From Flavobacteriaceae bacterium (GTDB taxonomy: Bacteria > Bacteroidota > Bacteroidia > Flavobacteriales > Flavobacteriaceae): a DNA stretch of 26,828 bases. The notes below the pieces were generated by a model, which had not been told where the DNA came from, made no database searches, and saw nothing but the letters and a program-made list of their open reading frames with translations. The stretch covers positions 1 to 26,828 of the forward strand of contig DQCR01000064.1 of the NCBI GenBank assembly GCA_003533785.1, written 5' to 3'. Shown piece after piece: positions 22,058 to 26,828 of this stretch. Position numbers and translations under genes: made by a program. Position 1 is the first letter of the stretch; each line of letters starts with the position of its first letter.

Positions 22058-23949
22058 GATTTTTTTAGTTCCCATTGATAGTTTGTATTCTGCGTTATAT
22101 GACCCACGGAGGCCCACTCGTGCAAAACTAGCACAATATTCTCTTTTGAGTAAGGGAGATGTTGCACCAACCTGTCCGAGCTCCAAGGCTTTTGCTGCAA
22201 ACATTCCGTGAGGTCCTTTTTCAGTGCTTCAAGATTCTCGTTGGGGGTTTGTCCACAGCTAACAGCAGTACAATCCTCGCATGAGCCCACTAATTTTTCT
22301 CCAAAATAAGCCAGCAAACGCTTTCTTTTGCAATAACCTTCTGAAGAACAGAATTCATATAAAGCGTCGATTTTTTTCTGTTTCTGTTCACGCCTTTTTT
22401 TCAAACGATGGATTATGGGAGCCAAAATATAGGGTTCTTCTCGCGCATGAAGCCATTCCAGACAACTATCGTTCTTGATCCAACTGAGTTCCAGCCAACC
22501 GTCTGTATGAGCCTCCTTGAGATATTTCACGATTTTTTTTTGCGAAAGCCCACTTGTATTTGCCAGAAGTTCAAAATCAATTTCTTGGTTTTGCTGCAGT
22601 ATCCGAGGATAGACTCGCCATAGATGCTGAAAAAAATCGGTTCGCTTGTTACGGGTTTTTAACCAGATTCCTATTTCTTTAGAATTTGCTAAAAAGCGAA
22701 GACTTACTTTTTCGCGATAGAGCGATTGCCATCGCCAAAGTCCTTCCCGATCTAGTACTTGAATGGCCTGCATTGTCTTGGCTCTAGAGAGCCCGTAGTG
22801 TGTGCAGAATTCATCAAAATTAAAATAATAGGTAGCTTCATTGCCCTCTCCATAGGCCACTTGCAAATGATTGCAGATACATTTGTAGAACAGCGTTAAT
22901 TCTTTTTTGGCGGGGAAGGCATTCAAGAATTGTTTTTGTAACGAATCAAAATCATTGTATGCCCAAAACAGGGTGGCCGTTGCCGATTTACCGTCTCTTC
23001 CTGCTCTTCCCGTTTCTTGATAATAATGTTCGATACTTTCGGGAGGGCTCATATGGATTACTTGCCGGACATTGGATTTATCTATTCCCATTCCAAAGGC
23101 GAGCGTGGCAACCATGATCCGTGTATCTTGCTGTAACCAGCTTTCGAGCCGCTCTTTTTTTTCCACTTCATCCAAACCGCCATGAAAAAAGGCAACTGTA
23201 TGTTGTGTTTTTAATTGTTGGTACAGAGTTTCTGTTTTATTGCGAGTTCGACAGTAAACGATACAAGGTTCTTCGTCTAGGGATAAACGCTTTAAAAGAC
23301 CTCCAACTTTATCGTTTGTTTTTTCAATGCGATACTTCAAGTTGGGTCGGTTGAAAGATGCTCGATGTAAAACGGGGTTTGTCAACGCCAATTTTGTCTT
23401 CATATCTTCCAAAACGGCAGGAGTAGCAGATGCAGTCAGTGCTAAAAGAGGAACGTTTGATAAACGCTCTCTAAAATCTTTAATGGCTAAGAATGCCGGG
23501 CGAAAGTCGGGTCCCCACTCCGATACACAGTGGGCCTCATCAACTGCCAACAGGTGAATAGGAAGTCGAACCAATCGTTGTGCAACGTCACTATTCTGCA
23601 AGCGTTCTGGAGAAAGAAAAAGGATCTTATAGGGACCATAATCCAAATTGTCCAATTGATCTGTGAGGGATTGTCCAGGAGAGGGACGTTCCAGCATCAT
23701 AGCAGGAATTTTTTTTTGCTTTAGCTGAGCCACTTGATCTTGCATTAAGGCGATTAATGGACTGACAACCAAAACAATTCCTTCTTTCATCAGTGCTGGA
23801 ATTTGATAACAAATCGATTTTCCACCGCCAGTAGGCAGTAAACCAAGAGTATCTTTACCTTCCAGTACCGATGAAATTATTTCTTTCTGAAAGGGTCGAA
23901 AGCGATCAAATCCCCAATGTTTTTGTAACAAAGTTTCGGCTGATATCAT
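22054..23949 (-). CDS. recQ: RecQ family ATP-dependent DNA helicase
   Basis: A 631-residue 3'-5' helicase for recombination and fork repair. Walker A is LLPTGGGKS (K44), Walker B is DEAH (137-140), and the aromatic-rich loop follows (CVSEWGPDFRPAF). The second helicase domain has QETGRAGRDGKS. A zinc-binding Cys group lies at C540, C557 and C560, with C534 or C565 as the fourth. A winged-helix region precedes and follows it. There is no HRDC domain at the C-terminus. Many Bacteroidota carry this shorter RecQ besides a full-length one, so it may be a second paralogue. It overlaps both neighbours by ATGA. Confidence 0.93.
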   Translation of the reverse strand: MISAETLLQKHWGFDRFRPFQKEIISSVLEGKDTLGLLPTGGGKSICYQIPALMKEGIVLVVSPLIALMQDQVAQLKQKKIPAMMLERPSPGQSLTDQLDNLDYGPYKILFLSPERLQNSDVAQRLVRLPIHLLAVDEAHCVSEWGPDFRPAFLAIKDFRERLSNVPLLALTASATPAVLEDMKTKLALTNPVLHRASFNRPNLKYRIEKTNDKVGGLLKRLSLDEEPCIVYCRTRNKTETLYQQLKTQHTVAFFHGGLDEVEKKERLESWLQQDTRIMVATLAFGMGIDKSNVRQVIHMSPPESIEHYYQETGRAGRDGKSATATLFWAYNDFDSLQKQFLNAFPAKKELTLFYKCICNHLQVAYGEGNEATYYFNFDEFCTHYGLSRAKTMQAIQVLDREGLWRWQSLYREKVSLRFLANSKEIGIWLKTRNKRTDFFQHLWRVYPRILQQNQEIDFELLANTSGLSQKKIVKYLKEAHTDGWLELSWIKNDSCLEWLHAREEPYILAPIIHRLKKRREQKQKKIDALYEFCSSEGYCKRKRLLAYFGEKLVGSCEDCTAVSCGQTPNENLEALKKDLTECLQQKPWSSDRLVQHLPYSKENIVLVLHEWASVGHITQNTNYQWELKKS

Positions 23950-24503
23950 TGAAGTAAATATTTCTCTAATTCGTCAACGCGTTCTGTGAGTGTTCCTTTA
24001 TTCAATTCAAAAAGGGGGAAAGACATTTTTGAATAGGCATCCCAAAGGGCCTCAGAAAGTACTCGTGCTTGTTCAAAGTTTTCCATTCTCTGTTCGTCCT
24101 TACAGTAAATGGTCTCCCAAGGGGGCAAAAAGACGACCCGGTCGTATGGGTAGTTTTTTATATTTAAGTCTAAAGAATCAGACTTTTCACCCATAACATT
24201 AAGGTATGCAATTACATCGGGTAGGCCTCGATCAAAAAAGACCCAAGGATGAGGATGGTTTAGTGGGAGACTGTGTGCCGCAATATATTGTGCAATACGT
24301 TCTTCAATCAAGCCCTTGCTGAAAGCTAGAGGATTTTCCAAAAAAAAGTTCTCCATTCCCCTTTTTTTTCCATCATCAATCAGTTGCCTAGAAAACTCCT
24401 CATAGCAGAGGTGTCCTTTTTTCTTTAAAGCAGCTATTAAGCTGCTTTTTCCAGAACCCGGTCCACCAGTGATGACCACTTTGAGATTTCTTTCCATAAT
24501 CAT
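23946..24503 (-). CDS. NadR-like P-loop ATPase/kinase (AAA_28 type)
   Basis: A 185-residue P-loop protein. Walker A is ITGGPGSGKSS (about 11-21). FFDRG near residue 90 looks like the Walker B region, and RVVFLPPWETIY with DEQRMENFEQA fits the AAA_28 group related to the kinase domain of NadR. Kinase activity on a small nucleoside-like molecule is possible but the substrate is unknown. It overlaps recQ by ATGA and leads the operon. Two ATGs are near (24503 and 24497); the second gives MERNLKVVITGG. Confidence 0.85.
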   Translation of the reverse strand: MIMERNLKVVITGGPGSGKSSLIAALKKKGHLCYEEFSRQLIDDGKKRGMENFFLENPLAFSKGLIEERIAQYIAAHSLPLNHPHPWVFFDRGLPDVIAYLNVMGEKSDSLDLNIKNYPYDRVVFLPPWETIYCKDEQRMENFEQARVLSEALWDAYSKMSFPLFELNKGTLTERVDELEKYLLQ

Positions 24504-24526
24504 TTTTTAGGGCCTATTTGAACCCG

Positions 24527-24534
24527 TATATTTG
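24527..24534 (+). promoter_or_regulatory. Possible -7 box for DUF493
   Basis: TATATTTG fits TAnnTTTG, but no TTG or TTTG stands at the expected -33 place. It overlaps a TTG that could be read as a start codon, which argues for the ATG at 24550 as the true start. Confidence 0.35.
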
Positions 24535-24549
24535 AAAAAAATACCAGGA

Positions 24550-24840
24550 ATGCCAACCAATTCCAATACTGACAACTATTACGAACAGTTTCTTGAGAAA
24601 TTGATTGATTCACAGCCATGGCCGGGACCCTATCTCTACAAATTTATAGTTAAAAAAGAGAGTCCCTACCTCGATGCGATTAAATCTTTTTTTTCGGAGG
24701 AAAAAACGACATGGACTGAAAAACAGTCCGCTAAGGGTTCTTACAGAAGTTTGACTATATTAGCATCAGATCAAACGCCAGAATCCGTCGTAGCAATTTA
24801 CAAGCAAGTCAATGAATTCAAAGGCGTTATCATTCTTTAA
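24550..24840 (+). CDS. DUF493 (YbeD-like) family protein
   Basis: A 96-residue protein with the small alpha-beta fold of DUF493. WPGPYLYKFIVKKES and the SYRSLTILASDQTPESVVAIY block are the family pattern (FPxxxxFKFI and Y-x-S-x-T-x-x-x). It resembles ACT-like regulatory folds; the role is unknown. A TTG at 24532 in the same frame would add six residues. DUF4290 follows 32 bases later and murA after that, so the three are likely one unit. Confidence 0.82.
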   Translation: MPTNSNTDNYYEQFLEKLIDSQPWPGPYLYKFIVKKESPYLDAIKSFFSEEKTTWTEKQSAKGSYRSLTILASDQTPESVVAIYKQVNEFKGVIIL

Positions 24841-24872
24841 AGAACACTTGTGTTTTCCATAATTTATCTTTT

Positions 24873-25517
24873 ATGATACCCTTACAATACAATACAGATC
24901 GCTCCCATTTAATCATCCCAGAATACGGACGTCATATCCATCAAATGATAGATCAGGCGGTGGCTGAGACGGATCGTGAACAACGGAATAAATTGGTAAA
25001 AGCAATCATTGGCGTGATGGGCAACCTGAACCCGCATTTACGTGATGTTCCTGATTTTCAGCACAAACTTTGGGATCAACTCTTTATCATGTCTCAATTC
25101 GAATTGGACGTTGATGCTCCCTTCGAAAAGCCACAACAAGAAGTACTTGCGCAGCGCCCTGAACGACTAGCCTATCCCAGTAATAGTCAGAAATACCGTT
25201 TTTATGGGAACAATATCAATCATATGATTGAGGTTGCTAAGAGCTGGGAAGAGGGCGATATGAAAGATGCATTGGTTTTTACGATTGCCAACCACATGAA
25301 AAAATGTTTTTTAAATTGGAATAAAGACACGGTCGAGGATGAAGTCATTTTCACCCATTTGGGAGAACTGTCTAAAGGGGCTTTGAGTGTAAAGGCGGAA
25401 TTACTTCCATTGACTTCCTCAGCTGACTTTTTGAAGGTGAAATCGAAAAATGGGAACGGTCCCAAGTCCAATACGACAATGAAGACCAGAAAACGAAATA
25501 ACCGTAAACGTTACTAA
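24873..25517 (+). CDS. DUF4290 family protein
   Basis: A 214-residue protein of unknown function, largely helical, soluble, with no signal peptide. The N-terminus LQYNTDRSHLIIPEYGRHIH and RDVPDFQHKLWDQLFIMSQF match DUF4290, found in Bacteroidota next to murA. The C-terminal 20 residues are very basic and low in complexity (KTRKRNNRKRY), suggesting contact with nucleic acid or membrane phosphate groups. Its stop is 16 bases before murA, so co-expression with the first step of peptidoglycan synthesis is likely. Confidence 0.85.
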   Translation: MIPLQYNTDRSHLIIPEYGRHIHQMIDQAVAETDREQRNKLVKAIIGVMGNLNPHLRDVPDFQHKLWDQLFIMSQFELDVDAPFEKPQQEVLAQRPERLAYPSNSQKYRFYGNNINHMIEVAKSWEEGDMKDALVFTIANHMKKCFLNWNKDTVEDEVIFTHLGELSKGALSVKAELLPLTSSADFLKVKSKNGNGPKSNTTMKTRKRNNRKRY

Positions 25518-25533
25518 ATAACCACCACAGACT

Positions 25534-26828
25534 ATGGGAAGCTTTAAAATTGAAGGAGGGCAGCCCTTATCAGGAGAAATTGAACCACAAGGGGCTAAGA
25601 ATGAAGCTCTACAAATATTGTGTGCGGTATTATTGACTGCTGATCCGGTTATTATTCATAACATCCCTGAAATCATCGATGTCCAAAAGCTGATTCAGCT
25701 TTTGAAAAAATTAGGTGTCAAAGTTGAAGCAATGGCTTCCAACAGCTATCGTTTTCAAGCTGACGCAGTTGATTTGAAATTTTTGTCCTCTCCAGCATTC
25801 AAAGAAGAAGGCAGAGGTCTGCGCGGTTCCATTATGCTCGTGGGCCCCATGCTCGCCCGTTTTGGTGTTGGTAGTATTCCTCGTCCGGGCGGGGATAAAA
25901 TTGGTCGACGTCGATTGGATACCCATTTCGAAGGCTTAATCAAATTGGGCGCAGCCTTTCACTACGACCGTGAAAACTATTTCTATACCGTAAAAGCGAA
26001 GCAACTTAAGGGGAGCTCCATGCTACTAGACGAAGCCTCTGTGACAGGAACAGCTAATATTGTGATGGCAGCCGTCCTTGCTAAAGGAATAACAACGATA
26101 TACAACGCGGCATGTGAACCCTATCTTCAGCAGCTTTGTTTGATGCTCAACCGAATGGGAGCCAAGATATCGGGGATTGGTTCCAATCTATTGACTATAG
26201 AAGGTGTAGAGCGCCTCCAAGGAACAGAACATCGCATCCTTCCCGATATGATCGAAATAGGTTCTTGGATTGGATTGGCCGCCATGACACAAAGTGCTCT
26301 TAGAATCAAAAACGTACAATGGGAGTTTTTAGGACAAATCCCTACCGTTTTTAGACGATTGGGAATAGAACTAGAAAAACAAAATGACGACATCTATATC
26401 CCAGCTCACACGAAAGGGTATGAAATACAGAACTTTATAGACGGTTCCATTCTAACAATAGCCGACGCTCCTTGGCCAGGTTTTACTCCTGATTTATTAA
26501 GTGTCATTTTAGTCGTTGCCACACAAGCCCAAGGTGAAGTACTCATCCATCAAAAAATGTTTGAAAGCCGTTTATTTTTTGTCGATAAACTTATCGATAT
26601 GGGAGCCAAAATTATTTTGGGCGACCCACACCGTGCTGTTGTCATTGGTCATAACTTCAAATCTCAATTGAAAGCTACCACAATGACTTCTCCTGACATT
26701 CGTGCAGGAATCTCTTTATTAATAGCCGCCCTCTCTGCCAAGGGGACGAGTATTATTCACAATATTGAACAGATAGATCGAGGTTACGAACGTATTGATG
26801 AGCGACTTCGAGCCATCGGTGCGAAGAT
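25534..26828 (+). CDS. murA: UDP-N-acetylglucosamine 1-carboxyvinyltransferase, Asp-type (cut by window end)
   Basis: The first 431 codons of MurA, which adds phosphoenolpyruvate to UDP-GlcNAc in the first committed step of peptidoglycan synthesis. The N-terminal GAKNEAL holds the catalytic K22. The flexible active-site loop reads RPGGDKIGRRRLDTH: position 121 is Asp where E. coli has Cys115, the residue alkylated by fosfomycin. Asp-type enzymes (Mycobacterium, Chlamydia) are known to work and to resist fosfomycin. The last codons (YERIDERLRAIGAKI) are the usual C-terminal end, so only a few residues lie beyond the window. It starts with ATG at 25534, 16 bases after DUF4290. Confidence 0.95.
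   Translation, partial: MGSFKIEGGQPLSGEIEPQGAKNEALQILCAVLLTADPVIIHNIPEIIDVQKLIQLLKKLGVKVEAMASNSYRFQADAVDLKFLSSPAFKEEGRGLRGSIMLVGPMLARFGVGSIPRPGGDKIGRRRLDTHFEGLIKLGAAFHYDRENYFYTVKAKQLKGSSMLLDEASVTGTANIVMAAVLAKGITTIYNAACEPYLQQLCLMLNRMGAKISGIGSNLLTIEGVERLQGTEHRILPDMIEIGSWIGLAAMTQSALRIKNVQWEFLGQIPTVFRRLGIELEKQNDDIYIPAHTKGYEIQNFIDGSILTIADAPWPGFTPDLLSVILVVATQAQGEVLIHQKMFESRLFFVDKLIDMGAKIILGDPHRAVVIGHNFKSQLKATTMTSPDIRAGISLLIAALSAKGTSIIHNIEQIDRGYERIDERLRAIGAK

Noticed and set aside
24843..24854. AACAC-TT-GTGTT dyad after DUF493 as a terminator
   Set aside because: Five-base arms with a two-base loop cannot form a stable RNA hairpin, and the downstream genes look co-transcribed.
1..26828. CRISPR array, prophage, insertion sequence or defence island
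   Set aside because: No direct repeats with spacers, no transposase, integrase, restriction or toxin-antitoxin gene, and no shift in base use were seen.

Overview
This window looks like chromosomal DNA from a member of the Bacteroidota, most likely class Flavobacteriia. Several things point there: protein families largely restricted to that phylum (DUF6452, DUF6048, DUF4290, a START-like protein beside a class IV aminotransferase-like protein), promoters of the TTG/TTTG-N17-23-TAnnTTTG type, almost no purine-rich ribosome binding sites, and a MurA with Asp in place of the fosfomycin-target Cys. No phage, transposase, CRISPR array or plasmid gene is visible. The region is a compact, mostly housekeeping part of the genome.

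Layout. 1-374: the end of an rRNA operon (23S 3' end, 5S, terminator). 480-1213: a small reverse-strand gene with an in-frame stop, then a 434-base gap holding two reverse-strand terminators. 1214-5770: ZIP metal transporter, RlmL-type 23S rRNA methyltransferase, and the reverse-strand cluster rlmD-DUF6452-DUF6048. 5905-8362: ornithine aminotransferase and an IscS/NifS-like cysteine desulfurase. 8363-10081: a secreted M23 peptidase. 10188-12541: a forward unit of a coiled-coil protein, ZapA, a 6S-like RNA and RNase Y. 12545-18622: an aquaglyceroporin, CutC, DUF983, a DMT permease, an AlkB-type monooxygenase, a hydroxypyruvate-isomerase-like protein paired with a minimal formylglycine-generating-enzyme-like protein, and a nitroreductase. 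18669-20998: tRNA-Met, a START-like protein, a degenerate class IV aminotransferase, YqgE and HU. 21101-24503: a translationally coupled reverse operon of a NadR-like ATPase, RecQ and Fmt. 24550-26828: DUF493, DUF4290 and MurA (cut by the window end).

How the genes fit together. Much of the window serves RNA and translation: rRNA, tRNA-Met, Fmt for the initiator tRNA, two 23S rRNA methyltransferases, RNase Y and a 6S-like RNA. A second group serves the envelope and division: MurA, M23 peptidase, ZapA. Genes are packed tightly. Five of six tail-to-tail gene pairs have stop codons that overlap or lie 0-3 bases apart, and same-strand genes are often joined by ATGA overlaps.

I see no clear new defence or mobile system. 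The points most worth a second look are: the class IV aminotransferase-like protein that has lost its PLP lysine; the exported isomerase/FGE-like pair; the 6S-like RNA between zapA and rny; the in-frame TGA at 690-692; the long perfect inverted repeat over the tRNA-Met promoter; and the palindrome just ahead of rocD.
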